Source: Neolewinella persica DSM 23188
GTDB taxonomy: Bacteria; Bacteroidota; Bacteroidia; Chitinophagales; Saprospiraceae
Assembly: GCF_000373105.1 (NCBI RefSeq)
Contig: NZ_KB890438.1
Span: 29,909 to 93,908, forward strand
Direction of reading: 5' to 3'
DNA length: 64,000 bases
Shown: positions 8,318-17,500 of the stretch, piece after piece
Layout of the letters: each line of letters opens with the position of its first letter
Numbering within the stretch: position 1 is the stretch's first letter
Program-made: the position numbers and the translations under genes
The notes under the pieces: generated by a model
What the model saw: the letters and a program-made list of their open reading frames with translations, nothing else
Told to the model about the DNA's origin: nothing
Database searches by the model: none

Positions 8318-9187
8318 ATGATTACTTCAGTAGAAACAGTAATAGCCGGCACCCTGGAACTGGACGGCGGTGCCATGTTTGGCGTAGTGCCCAAGTCAGT
8401 TTGGGAAAAGGCTTATCCTCCGGAAGCCGGATCCAACCGTTGTACCTGGGCTACGCGCTGCTTACTGATTAGGACCGATGATGGCCGAAATATTTTGGTA
8501 GACACCGGAGTGGGGGAGAAGGACGATGACCGCTTCCGGCAGCACTTCAGCCCTTCCTTGCCTCAAACGCTTACCTCGCACCTGCGTTCGCGCCTACTGG
8601 AACCCGAAGCTATTACAGATGTCTTATTTACGCATCTCCATTTTGATCATGTAGGTGGTGCCAGCTACCTGGACGCCAGCGGAACCACGCAGCTGACCTT
8701 CCCTAACGCTTCCCACTGGGTCACCGACCAACACTGGAATTGGGCCGCCACACCGAACCCCCGCGAAGCGGCCAGCTTCCTGCCCACCAATCTTGACCCG
8801 CTGAAGGGCAGCGGTAAACTTCGTTTCCTTTCCGCTGAACGCGATGATTATGAATGGCTTCCCGGAATATCGCTTCGTACCGTTTACGGACACACCGAGG
8901 CCATGCAGCTTCCACTGATCGATTTGCCCGACGGCCGCCGCCTCGTTTACTGTGCGGATCTGCTGCCAAGTGCAGCACACCTCAGTCTGCCGTGGGTAAT
9001 GGCCTTTGACATTCGTCCGCTGGATACGCTGGCAGAAAAAGAACGCCTGATTGCTGAAGCCCTGGATGGAGGATGGACCCTGCTGCTGGAGCATGATGCC
9101 CGATTTGCTGGCGGACAATTAATTAAGGATGAACGTGGGCGCGCTGCTTGGGGTAAGATGCTTGAGCGTGAGTTGGTGATTTACTGA
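8318..9187 (+). CDS. MBL-fold metallo-hydrolase
   Basis: 289 residues. THLHFDHVGG supplies His106, His108, Asp110 and His111. Further candidate metal ligands are the histidine in VYGHTE, the aspartate in VYCADLLPS and the histidine in LLLEHDAR, giving a complete two-zinc metallo-beta-lactamase site. VDTGVGEK is the typical strand before the active site. The layout is that of lactonase/YtnP-like members; the substrate cannot be assigned. Its expression may depend on the 9-bp array just upstream. It converges on the barrel gene across a GAGTCGCTG word array. Confidence 0.88.
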   Translation: MITSVETVIAGTLELDGGAMFGVVPKSVWEKAYPPEAGSNRCTWATRCLLIRTDDGRNILVDTGVGEKDDDRFRQHFSPSLPQTLTSHLRSRLLEPEAITDVLFTHLHFDHVGGASYLDASGTTQLTFPNASHWVTDQHWNWAATPNPREAASFLPTNLDPLKGSGKLRFLSAERDDYEWLPGISLRTVYGHTEAMQLPLIDLPDGRRLVYCADLLPSAAHLSLPWVMAFDIRPLDTLAEKERLIAEALDGGWTLLLEHDARFAGGQLIKDERGRAAWGKMLERELVIY

Positions 9188-9318
9188 GTCGCTGAGTCGC
9201 TGGGTTGCTGCCGCTGCTGCCACTCATTTTCGCTACGCTCCATTCGCCTTAGGTGAGCCAGCGCAGCGCCGTGAGCGGTACTTGCGGCAGCAACTCAGTG
9301 ACTCGCTAACCCACCAAC
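9184..9318. repeat. Inverted GAGTCGCTG word array between convergent genes
   Basis: GAGTCGCTGAGTCGCTGGGTTGCTGCCGC on the left pairs with the GCGGCAGCAACTCAGTGACTCGC block on the right. The core contains CGCTACGCTCCATTCGCC and GGTGAGCCAGCGCAGCG, which pair with each other. It overlaps the MBL stop codon and reaches the end of the barrel gene, so it could terminate both. Confidence 0.75.
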
Positions 9319-10206
9319 TCACTTAAAGCGAACGCCAATCCCCGGCCAAACCCCAAGTACTTCATGGTAGACTGCACCAGCACTGAGGTCAAGTCCTTCA
9401 ATAATCTGATAACCAAGGCCAAAGGATAGTTCAGATGATTCAGTAGCTACACCCATTCTGATCGATAATTCGTCGGCCGGGAGGTATTCAATTCCTGCTC
9501 GAATGCGTAGTGGGTGGTCAGTATCCTGATGGGCTTCGACGTTGATGATGATCTTGTCCGAAGGGCGGTAACTGAAGCCGAGGGCAAGTAACTGGGGGAG
9601 GTACTCGTCTGGCAACCGTTCGGCGCGGAATGGGGAGAAGATGCGGGCAGCGACATGAAATTCTGGAACGATTTCCAGCTGCATCCCCAACCCGAAGGTG
9701 ACATCGAAGGTACTGGCGTAGCCCTCCGTATTGGTGGCGAAGCCAGCAAAGTCAGCGCCAATGCTGAATTTATCGGTCAGTTGTCGCCCGTAGGAAAGGC
9801 CGACCCGGTTTTCCCGGTAAGCATCGAAACCGAAACTGCCGAGTTGTAAACCGAAACCGCCAAGCCCGGTGCCATAGGTGGCGCCGATGGTGGCTGTATT
9901 AAGTTCGCTCAGGCCGAATCGTTGTTCCACGGTGGCACCGGCAGCTACCTTGTCTTCAGCTTTTGCCAGGCCGGCGGGGTTGGTCCAGAGTGCGTCAATT
10001 CCTCCGGCGTTAAGCCCGGTTCCTCCCATGAGGCGACTACGGATATCGAAAACTGGAAATAATCCGTCCTGGGCCTTTAATTGATGGTGGGCGAGGCCGC
10101 AGGTGCAAAAGATCAGTAAAAGAAGCAGGGTACGGAGCACAGTCAGGAACGTTGGGCGATGGTTAATGGCGTGAAGATAGTTCGTTAGGTTGTTAATGCG
10201 AATCAA
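9319..10206 (-). CDS. Outer-membrane beta-barrel protein, PorV/PorQ-like
   Basis: About 295 residues if started at TTG 10206; no ATG is available, and a GTG at 10140 would start inside the leader at LRTLLLLLIF. A hydrophobic signal segment ends near LKAQDG. The mature protein opens with the FadL/PorV-like signature DIRSRLMGGTGLNAGG and LWTNPAGLA, followed by alternating strands typical of an outer-membrane barrel. Such proteins in this phylum serve the T9SS (PorV, PorQ) or transport; which one cannot be told here. A copy of the dispersed GC element (10089-10110) lies within the signal-peptide codons, reading CTCGLA. Confidence 0.75.
   Translation of the reverse strand: MIRINNLTNYLHAINHRPTFLTVLRTLLLLLIFCTCGLAHHQLKAQDGLFPVFDIRSRLMGGTGLNAGGIDALWTNPAGLAKAEDKVAAGATVEQRFGLSELNTATIGATYGTGLGGFGLQLGSFGFDAYRENRVGLSYGRQLTDKFSIGADFAGFATNTEGYASTFDVTFGLGMQLEIVPEFHVAARIFSPFRAERLPDEYLPQLLALGFSYRPSDKIIINVEAHQDTDHPLRIRAGIEYLPADELSIRMGVATESSELSFGLGYQIIEGLDLSAGAVYHEVLGVWPGIGVRFK
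10089..10110 (+). repeat. Dispersed GC element, copy 1 (inside barrel gene, antisense)
   Basis: GGGCGAGGCCGCAGGTGCAA; one difference from the GGCGCGGCCGCAGGTGCA consensus. It lies in the signal-peptide coding part of the minus-strand barrel gene. Confidence 0.7.
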
Positions 10207-10372
10207 GCGCTAAAAATAAACACCTCTTATTAAGCTGTGCGGGCGCCCGCAATGGACGCCCGTACGGAGACGGCCTCAGAATATCCCGTTTGTAGGGGCG
10301 ACCCTTACGGTAGCCCCTGCAAAGTCAAGGTGTTTCGGGGATAAAGGACCGCCATTTTAGCGCTTGATTTTT
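10201..10372. repeat. Intergenic region bounded by 15-bp inverted repeats
   Basis: AATCAAGCGCTAAAA at 10201-10215 is mirrored by TTTTAGCGCTTGATT at 10355-10369. The interior holds a GGGCGCCCGC...GGACGCCCG hairpin and GTAGGGGC/GCCCCTGC complementary words. It resembles a small MITE or structured element, and its left end touches the proposed start of the barrel gene. Confidence 0.55.
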
Positions 10373-10403
10373 GCTGTTAGTCTCTTAGTACCGTTGGAAA
10401 TTA

Positions 10404-10411
10404 TATCTTGT
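10404..10411 (+). promoter_or_regulatory. -7-like box TATCTTGT upstream of ABC operon
   Basis: TATCTTGT lies 17 nt before the ATG at 10429. Confidence 0.4.
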
Positions 10412-10428
10412 GGCCAAGTGCTTTGTCA

Positions 10429-11055
10429 ATGCTAAACTCTTCCAACCTTTCCTTCCAATACCCCGGTGGCGAATCTCTCGCCTTCCCCGATCTTTCTTGC
10501 CTGGCCGGTGAAACCCGACTCTTGTTGGGGAAGTCCGGCAGTGGTAAAACCACGATGCTGCAGCTCCTCGCAGGGCTGCGCCGCCCCACCTCCGGGGAAG
10601 TCGTCATCAACGGACAATCGCTCAATAAGCTATCCGATGCTGCCCTCGACCATTTCCGGGGCCAAAACATTGGGATGATCTTTCAAACGGCCCATTTCCT
10701 GCAGGCGCTTTCGGTCGCTGAGAACCTTCGTATTGCCCAAAAACTGGCGGGTAAACCGGTAAATGAAGGACGGATCGATGAGCTGCTCTCGCAGCTCGAC
10801 CTTTCCGGTAAGGCCAGGTCATTGCCCGGCCGTTTAAGCGTGGGGCAGCAACAACGTGCGGCCATCGCCCGTGCGCTGATCAACGAACCGGCAGTGCTCT
10901 TCGCTGATGAGCCCACCTCCGCCCTCGATGATGAGAACACCCAACAGGTCGTCAACCTCCTGCAGGAGCAAGCCGAAAGGGTAGGGGCCACCCTGCTCAT
11001 CGTTACCCACGATAATCGCCTAACCAACCTCATTCCCCAACAGACCCACCTATGA
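10429..11055 (+). CDS. ABC transporter ATP-binding protein (LolD/MacB type)
   Basis: 208 residues from ATG 10429 (a TTG at 10408 is in frame). LLGKSGSGKTT is Walker A, MIFQTAHFLQAL is the Q-loop region, LSVGQQQRAAIARAL is the signature, LFADEPTSAL is Walker B and IVTHDN is the H-loop. The sequence is of the LolD/MacB/FtsE class, whose partners are FtsX-like permeases that do mechanical work on lipoproteins or periplasmic substrates instead of classical transport. It overlaps the next gene by 4 bp (ATGA), so the pair is translationally coupled. Confidence 0.92.
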   Translation: MLNSSNLSFQYPGGESLAFPDLSCLAGETRLLLGKSGSGKTTMLQLLAGLRRPTSGEVVINGQSLNKLSDAALDHFRGQNIGMIFQTAHFLQALSVAENLRIAQKLAGKPVNEGRIDELLSQLDLSGKARSLPGRLSVGQQQRAAIARALINEPAVLFADEPTSALDDENTQQVVNLLQEQAERVGATLLIVTHDNRLTNLIPQQTHL

Positions 11056-12341
11056 ATCTTGTCCGGCTAAGTTGGAAAAACCTCACGTTCAAACCCCTCA
11101 GTGCACTGCTCAGTATCTTGCTCTTTGCCCTCAGCATTGGCCTGATCTCCCTGCTGTTGTCGCTGCGAAAGCAGGCAGACGAACAGTTCGACAATAACCT
11201 GGCGGGCATTAATCTGGTCGTAGGTGCCAAAGGAAGCCCGTTGGAGCTTACGCTCAACAGCATGTACCACGTCGGCTATGCCACGGGGAATGTTCCCCTG
11301 GGGAAGATCAAAGCCTTTTTTAACCCTAAGCACCCCATTGTTGAGGATGTGGTGCCACTGTCCGTAGGTGACAGCTATAAAGGCTACCGGATCGTTGGTA
11401 CCATTCCTAAAATTCTGGATTGGTACGGCGCCGGCATTGCCGAAGGGAAGATCTGGCAACACGATTTTGAAGTGGTCATCGGAGAGGAAGTTGCCCGTGT
11501 CAATGGGCTCAAACTTGGGTCGAAATTTAAGTCCAATCACGGTATCATCGACGAAGGCGATGAAAATAACATCGAGCACGATGATGACTTTACCGTAGTT
11601 GGAATTCTGGCACCCAGCAGTACGGTAATGGATCAGCTCGTGCTGACGACCAATCAAACCTACTGGCATTCGCACGAAGGCCACGATGGAACAGCAGCTG
11701 ATGGTGAAGACCACGCTGGCCATGATCATGCGGATCATCAACATACTGAAGATCATGCTCCGACGTCGCTGATGGACGAAGACCCTGAAAAGGAAATCAC
11801 CAGTCTGCTGGTGAAGTACCGGAATGCCAGTAGTTTTCAGGCCCTGAACTTCCCGCGTAACATCAATGAGAATACGGACCTGCTGGCCGCTAACCCTGCT
11901 TACGAGATCAGCGAGGTCCGGCGCCAGTTTGACTCCGGACAGCGAATTTTAGGTATCCTTGTGTTGGCCATTACCATCGTTTCGGCCCTCAGCATTTTCA
12001 TCGCCCTGTTCTCTGCTTTAAGGGATCGGCGCTACGAGTTGGCCCTCATGCGTACCATGGGTGCAGGGCGGGGTAAACTGTTTTTGCTGATCATCCTGGA
12101 AGGTCTGATGGTTGCGGTCATCGGCTACGTGCTGGGCCTCCTGCTCAGCCACGGCATTCTGTCATTAATGGCGGCTAACATTACCGACGATTTTCGGTAC
12201 AGCCTCTCCCCCTGGCGCTTTCTTCCCGAGGAAGTATGGCTCCTGGCCGTAGCGCTGTTTATCGGCTTTTTGGCGGCGGTAATACCGGCTGTTCAGGCTT
12301 CGCGTACTGATATTGCTGATACGCTTACTGGGAATAACTAA
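11052..12341 (+). CDS. FtsX/MacB-family ABC permease with His-rich loop
   Basis: 429 residues. One N-terminal membrane helix (about 17-38), a large periplasmic domain, then three helices near the C-terminus (about 300-325, 343-375, 393-415) give the four-helix MacB/FtsX topology. DRRYELALMRTMGAGR before the third helix is the family's coupling segment. Residues about 206-240 of the periplasmic domain are very rich in His and Asp (HSHEGHDG, HAGHDHADHQH), a probable metal-binding stretch. Together with the ATPase just upstream it forms a complete exporter or lipoprotein-handling unit, perhaps linked to zinc or copper. Confidence 0.88.
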   Translation: MNLVRLSWKNLTFKPLSALLSILLFALSIGLISLLLSLRKQADEQFDNNLAGINLVVGAKGSPLELTLNSMYHVGYATGNVPLGKIKAFFNPKHPIVEDVVPLSVGDSYKGYRIVGTIPKILDWYGAGIAEGKIWQHDFEVVIGEEVARVNGLKLGSKFKSNHGIIDEGDENNIEHDDDFTVVGILAPSSTVMDQLVLTTNQTYWHSHEGHDGTAADGEDHAGHDHADHQHTEDHAPTSLMDEDPEKEITSLLVKYRNASSFQALNFPRNINENTDLLAANPAYEISEVRRQFDSGQRILGILVLAITIVSALSIFIALFSALRDRRYELALMRTMGAGRGKLFLLIILEGLMVAVIGYVLGLLLSHGILSLMAANITDDFRYSLSPWRFLPEEVWLLAVALFIGFLAAVIPAVQASRTDIADTLTGNN

Positions 12342-12760
12342 TGCACTGTAAACTAAATTTATGCCTATTCCCACTTTTCGCGTAGCGACTGCCCTTTGAG
12401 TTGCCTGGGACAAGGAGGAATGACGTCGTCCCGGTTACGAAAATGTCCTTATGGCCTGACGACGCTGCGCGCTACGGTGTACACACACAAATCTTTACAT
12501 TGCCTACTTTGGTTCGTGACCTTATCCCCTATCTCGGAGATAGTGGGGCATAATTAGGGCTTAGGCCGTCTGAGGTAGACCGTTCAGCCTTACACTCTAG
12601 ACTAATACTCCACTAGATTCACCTCGTTTTATCTGCCTGCCGGCGGCTTACTTTTTGCAGCTTCAAAAAGAAAGCCCCCGGCAGGGAGGGGTGAGAGGAT
12701 TTACGGCTGACACAGCACTAGCAGGTCATCGGAGGGAACGCTCATCGTTAAAACAAAACA
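12342..12760. other. Gene-poor region with two hairpins
   Basis: No convincing gene. 12527-12548 is a near-palindrome (CCCCTATCTC / GAGATAGTGGGG) and about 12635-12685 pairs CTGCCGGCGGCTT with AAGCCCCCGGCAG around a TTTTTG...CAAAAA core. Either could end transcription of the ABC operon. A 64-codon frame from 12655 overlaps the second hairpin and is not accepted. Confidence 0.45.
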
Positions 12761-12797
12761 ACCCGCCTCCCAACAAAGGGAGACAGGCTGTTTTTAA
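12746..12797 (-). terminator. Terminator for small minus-strand gene
   Basis: Read on the minus strand, a GC-rich stem (AGCCTGTCTCCC / GGGAGGCGGG, loop TTTGTT) is flanked by A- and T-runs (TTAAAAACA before, TTGTTTTGTTTTAA after). It lies about 100 nt beyond the stop of the 68-residue gene at 12896. Confidence 0.6.
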
Positions 12798-12895
12798 GGG
12801 GGGGGATTTCCTGAGTAAGCGTCTACTTCATTTTCAGCAGGTTACCTGATGGCATTTGCCGCTGAAGTGATGGTATCCACTTCTTCTTTAATTAA

Positions 12896-13102
12896 CTACA
12901 GTACCATCAGACCTACGATGAGGCTGATGATCAACAATCCACCGGTAACGGCGGCAATAAACTCCGCTTTGTGGGCCGGAGGCATCGCACTGCGACGGGC
13001 TTCCTTCCGCATACCTGGAGTGGTAAGAGCGGCAGAAAGACGACGCTGAGCTGGCGTCATTCGGTAGGAGTTGTTTGCGGGAATATTTTGTGATGCACGC
13101 AT
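12896..13102 (-). CDS. Small single-pass membrane protein, unknown
   Basis: 68 residues. A polar, Arg-rich N-terminal half (RMTPAQRRLSAALTTPG) is followed by a C-terminal hydrophobic helix (FIAAVTGGLLIISLIVGL), the look of a tail-anchored small protein. It begins with ATG at 13102 and has a plausible terminator downstream (12746-12797), which favours a real gene over the frame on the other strand (12849-13049). Family not recognised. Confidence 0.5.
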   Translation of the reverse strand: MRASQNIPANNSYRMTPAQRRLSAALTTPGMRKEARRSAMPPAHKAEFIAAVTGGLLIISLIVGLMVL

Positions 13103-13372
13103 GGTTTCAATAATTTTCAGGGATTATTAATAAAGGGTTGAAAGGGTCTCCGATTGGATAAATTCGGAAACCTCTATTTCGCGCCGCAAAGATCGGGGTT
13201 TTTCCGTTCTGGCGCAAGTTGAGACGAAACAATTGTTGGTTTAGGTGCCTCGTGAAAACAACCCTCGAAATTATGTTTTGAATAGCCTGTTTTTCAGGCG
13301 TTAAGCACCTAGTTCTCTGCTTAAATCCCAACCATGTTCTGACCCTGAAAAAAGAACGCAATAACATTTTTT

Positions 13373-14065
13373 TCAGCCTTCCCGGAGGATATCGCTCACG
13401 TGGGTAAAAAATGCGTTATCTGGGGTAAAATCGGTAATGACACGACCTGCTCCGGCCTGCTTCAGGGCATGGTGATCTCCTTTACGACGTACGCCGATGA
13501 GCGGAAGGTTCATTTTTTGGGTGGTGGTCACGTCCCAAATGGCATCGCCTACGTAGATGACCCGTGCGACATCATGTACTGCCCGGGCTTTGTCGATGGC
13601 TTCATTAAGAATCTCGACCCGGCTAAATTTGTTATTGGCGTATCCGGCAAAGGGCTGCTCGGATGGAATGCCAACGTGTTCCAGTTTTATAGCTGCTGGA
13701 CGTTGCCAGCCGCCGGTGGCAATGCCAGTTAGGAATTGATCGTCCTCATTCAACCGTCGCCAAAGGTTGGCCGCGCCCGGAACTTCCCTAAATTCTTCCG
13801 GACTAGCGGTTCTGGAAGTGGACAGGCCTTCCAGGTAGTGGTCTTCAAAAGTCACGCGTTCGGTTTCGGAGGGGAACCGGCCAAAGTGGTCATTGAAAGC
13901 GGTGCGAAAAATTACGTGGTCCGTGACCTCCGGGAACTGCGTCCAGTCGATGGTAGGAAATGGAAGACCAAAAATGGTCTCGTAACTGTTGGCGAAGCAA
14001 CGGCTGTCTACTTTTTCAGAATACAGTAGGGTGCCGTCGATATCAAAAAGGACGAAAGTTTTCAC
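13373..14065 (-). CDS. HAD-family phosphatase (phosphoglycolate phosphatase-like)
   Basis: 230 residues starting at a GTG (14065). FDIDGTLL gives the Asp nucleophile (Asp8) and general acid (Asp10), GIATGG is motif II, a lysine-containing stretch precedes YVGDAIWD, which is motif IV with its acidic pair. The cap domain lies between about 20 and 95. The scheme matches phosphoglycolate phosphatase/beta-phosphoglucomutase relatives; substrate unknown. Transcribed divergently from the small membrane gene at 14105, with about 40 bp between them. Confidence 0.85.
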   Translation of the reverse strand: MKTFVLFDIDGTLLYSEKVDSRCFANSYETIFGLPFPTIDWTQFPEVTDHVIFRTAFNDHFGRFPSETERVTFEDHYLEGLSTSRTASPEEFREVPGAANLWRRLNEDDQFLTGIATGGWQRPAAIKLEHVGIPSEQPFAGYANNKFSRVEILNEAIDKARAVHDVARVIYVGDAIWDVTTTQKMNLPLIGVRRKGDHHALKQAGAGRVITDFTPDNAFFTHVSDILREG

Positions 14066-14075
14066 GGGCGCAAGT

Positions 14076-14083
14076 TATCTTGT
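14076..14083 (+). promoter_or_regulatory. -7-like box TATCTTGT
   Basis: TATCTTGT lies 21 nt before the ATG at 14105 in the short divergent region with the HAD gene. Confidence 0.4.
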
Positions 14084-14104
14084 CCTGCTCAAACCCAATC
14101 TAGC

Positions 14105-14380
14105 ATGAGTAGTTTAAATATTTTTGCTGAAGTCCTTCAGCTGGTCTGGCCAATGATCGCCATATTTACCTTAATCGTAAGCTTACGGGCGAAGCAGCGG
14201 CACCCCGGACAGGGCAGTACTTTAATGGTGGTCGGTTCTTCCATTGCGCTATTGGTATCTGTCGTTAACACCTCAATGAACTTTGCAATGCGGTTCAACT
14301 GGTTGGATTATGACAGCATTGGAATGAATTACGCCTTTACCAACATAATTTCCATTGTGGCTCAGGTACTTTTTTGGTAG
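14105..14380 (+). CDS. Small membrane protein, unknown
   Basis: 91 residues with three hydrophobic segments (about 8-26, 40-60 and 74-91) and a short basic loop RAKQRHPGQG. No family recognised. The -7-like box upstream and the paired GC elements downstream (14467-14563) bracket it as a small transcription unit. Confidence 0.6.
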   Translation: MSSLNIFAEVLQLVWPMIAIFTLIVSLRAKQRHPGQGSTLMVVGSSIALLVSVVNTSMNFAMRFNWLDYDSIGMNYAFTNIISIVAQVLFW

Positions 14381-14466
14381 GGCTCCTGACCCTGATCAAT
14401 TCGATTGTCACGGTTGATGAAAAGCCAATGAGTAGGTATTAGCAGGAACTCCTGGTAAGATTAATC

Positions 14467-14490
14467 AGGCGCGGCCGCAGGTGCGAAAAT
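14467..14490 (+). repeat. Dispersed GC element, copy 2 (left arm of pair)
   Basis: CAGGCGCGGCCGCAGGTGCG followed by AAAAT. It forms an inverted pair with 14539-14563. Confidence 0.85.
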
Positions 14491-14538
14491 CGTTGAAAGT
14501 CGAGGGCGAAAGCTAAGTCCCCTGCTCTATAAAACCAT

Positions 14539-14563
14539 TTTTTGCACCTGCGGCTGCGCCTGA
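14539..14563 (-). repeat. Dispersed GC element, copy 3 (right arm of pair)
   Basis: TTTTGCACCTGCGGCTGCGC; minus orientation, about 50 bp from copy 2 and complementary to it. Confidence 0.8.
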
Positions 14564-14580
14564 AAATGCTGTCAAGCCAC

Positions 14581-17500
14581 TTATCTCCGGACCACTTTAC
14601 CCGTCCATCTAAAGGTCTGCCCATCACTGATGCTGACGAAATACAGCCCTGCTGGCTGTCCACTCAGATCAAACGAAGCCTGATTACCTAGCATGGCGGT
14701 TGTTCCCACCAACTGTCCCGTAGTGCTGAACACCCGGACCAAAGTATTGGCCGGAACCTGATTTACGCCATTGATCTCAAGGGAAGTACTGACCGGATTA
14801 GCAAAAACAAAGTGATGGTTGCCAGCATCCAAACGGCGGGTGGAAGAAGGTGATCCGGACACAATGCTGAGGTTGTCAATCGTGGTTTTTACCTGGCTGG
14901 AAGCTACGTGTATTTCGATCTCTCCGGCAAAGCCGTTACCAAGACGAACCTCTATTTCCCGAAGCTCATTTCCGGTGGTGAAAATCGGCTCGTCCAACAT
15001 TGATACACCACCGGTGTACACGTCGGTAATGTGTTGGTAAAGGTTCTGACGCCTGGTATGCCGGGAGGTGTCCTGCTGCGTAATATCAAATGCCAGGTAG
15101 GGGTTATCAATGTTCGTTGCGTCAACACAAAGCGTGATGGTGCTGACTCGTGGATTTTCGTTTTCGACTTCGTTGTTTAAGAATTCATCCAACGGAATGC
15201 ACTCTTCCGGGTTGTAGAACTGCTGTTGATCAGAGAGGACCAGCGCTTCTGAGCTGTAGTCTGCGGTACAGGTAGGACACAGCTCTATCGCCAACAATCG
15301 GCGTGCAAGAACCTCGTCACTGAAATCCTCCACGGTAGGTTCATCAATAGAGGTAGCAAAATAGCTGCTGAAGTCTTCTTCCCATAATATGGTCGTCGCT
15401 TCATCGGTAATGAAGGCAATGTCGAAGTCTACTTCATTAAGGTCTCCCAGTCGGCTAAGGTCAACCTCTTGCTGGATGTTGAAGAAATTCAGCCGACCAT
15501 TGCTATCGTTAGTAAGTTCCCGTTCGTAACTCACCTCATTGTCGGGGGTTTTGTACGTAAAGCGGAAAGTACCGTTGGTAACGTCGAGGCAACGGGGAAG
15601 GTTAATGGCGAAAAAGGTTTCGACTACCTCCTGGGGCTGTTCACACTGGTCGCTGTATTCTGTATTGGAGAAAGCAAAATTGATCTCTGTAGTAGTATTC
15701 ACCGAAATGAAGTTCTGGAAATCGGTCTCGTATAAGGTGGTGCTGTCTGGAGTAGTGAATTCCAGTTGGTTGGTGACAAAAATGAATGGGGTGGCACCTG
15801 AAAGCGTTACACCTACCGGGATTTCCAGTCTGCCGTCCCGAACGAGTGGTTCAGAAAGTACCTGCTCGATAATTTTTGTCGTATCCACTTGTTCCGTCCC
15901 GTCGACGGTGTACCGGAAAATCAATTGTCCGTTCACCAGTGAACCTGCCGGGACAATGCTGTCACTTTCATTAATGAACAAGGCCGTGAACTGCTCCAGT
16001 TCGAGCGGGCAGAAATCAAATTCGCCTGGGCTGCTGGATTGGTAGACTACGCCCAGTTCGAGGGATGTAGATTCAAACTCCACCGGAGTAGTTTCATCGT
16101 CGATGCCAACGGCCTTCCAGGCTTCGATCATGGATGCGTAAGGTGCACTGTCGGCACCAAAAAGATCGGTGGCTGCCATTTTAGAGAGCTCATACGCCTC
16201 CAGGTAGCCGGAGGATTCCGTGAGGTAGGCGGTTTCAAGTAGATAAACGAGCTGCAGGGCACTGTCCATACCAATTGGGGCCACATCGTACCTGTAACCG
16301 GCCTGACTCCGGCCGTTGTCTCCTTCGGCAAGGAGGTAAAACCAGAAATTCAAAACACCACTCTTTGAATGCACGCCTGCATTGTCGAAAAGATCGTACC
16401 GCCAGAAGGTGCCTTTGTAGAAGCTTGGGTGGTTGCGGAGGTTGGGCCTTGCCATAGACCGGAAGTAAGAACCATCCGGTCCTTTTACGATTCGTGCCGC
16501 AATTCTCCAGTCAAAATGGTCCTGGTCGTAGTAATACTCGAGGCCTTTGCCCATGATGTCACTAATGCTCTCGTTGATTGCGCCGGATTCGTTAAAGTAA
16601 ATCAGCCCGGAGGTGAACTGCGTAAGCCCGTGGGCGAATTCATGGCCTACAATATCGAAGGTGGTAAGTGCGGAATAGTTATCGCAGTTACCGTTACCGA
16701 AAGTAGCTTCTCTACGATTCCAAAATGCATTGACGTAGGTGTGGCGGTTCATGTTAGCCACCAGCTCGAAACCGTCATCATCAATACTGTTGCGGTTGAA
16801 GCGTTCCCTCAGGAAGTCGTGAAATTTTACTGAGGCATAGTAGCCGTCGATCATGGCCGCCTGGCCATCTTCTGAATAGCCCCACTCGTTATCGGTATCA
16901 GCAGGAGTAAGGAAGTGGTTTGAAATGTCGCGGGCAACGATGCCTTTTCCTCTACTTAGGTCTCTTAGCATATATGATCTTTCGCCCAGGGAATCAGTTG
17001 GAAAACTTATATCCTGATGGTAAAGACCGTCACCATGACCGATTACGCCTTCCGTATTGATGTTACTAAGGGTGGCAATGGTTCGTCCGGTGCGTGCGTC
17101 CAGAATTACGTCCATATTAACCGGGAGCTTACCACCCTCGGCTTCAACGGTGTACACATAAACTAGCGTGTAATCTCCTCCTTTGGCGGGGAAGCGGGTG
17201 TTGGCGATTGCTGTTCTTACGTTCGTGATGTCCACTTCTCCTGCAGAAAAGAGGCCACTACCAAAATCATTTGCTAAGCGAGAGAATACTTTCAACTTCG
17301 CCATGTTTTCTCCTTCTGCCAGGGTAATCTTACCCTGCATGGAGATATCGCTGAACTCGTGCAATAAGCCTGAAGTGGCGTATAGCTGGTCTTGCTCGAG
17401 GTGGTAAACCACTGTTCCACCTAATACGCGCAGACCATTATAGAACTGTTGGTATTTGTGATGCGTCCTGCCTTTCGGCGATTTGTATTCGTATTGTTTT

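Larger units (their letters stand above)
14467..14563. terminator. Hairpin made of two inverted GC elements
   Basis: CAGGCGCGGCCGCAGGTGC (14467-14485) and GCACCTGCGGCTGCGCCTG (14544-14562) are inverted with one mismatch in 19 and a ~58-nt loop, and both arms carry A/T runs on the loop side. It lies between two convergent genes (14105 and the M4 protease) and could stop transcription both ways. Confidence 0.55.

Noticed and set aside
8094..8472. Open frames of Leu-Gln, Asn-Ser-Cys or Gly-Val-Ala repeats in the 9-bp array
   Set aside because: A 9-bp period without stop codons keeps all frames open; the frames have no other protein-like features.
8578..8595. Further GC-element copy (GCACCTGCGTTCGCGCCT) in the MBL gene
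   Set aside because: Two core mismatches in codons SHLRSRL that read naturally; could be chance.
12655..12849. 64-codon plus-strand frame
   Set aside because: It spans two hairpins, one of them a good minus-strand terminator.
13107..13367. 86-codon minus-strand frame between the HAD and small membrane genes
   Set aside because: No recognisable features, stop-proximal Arg-rich composition and no promoter or terminator pattern.
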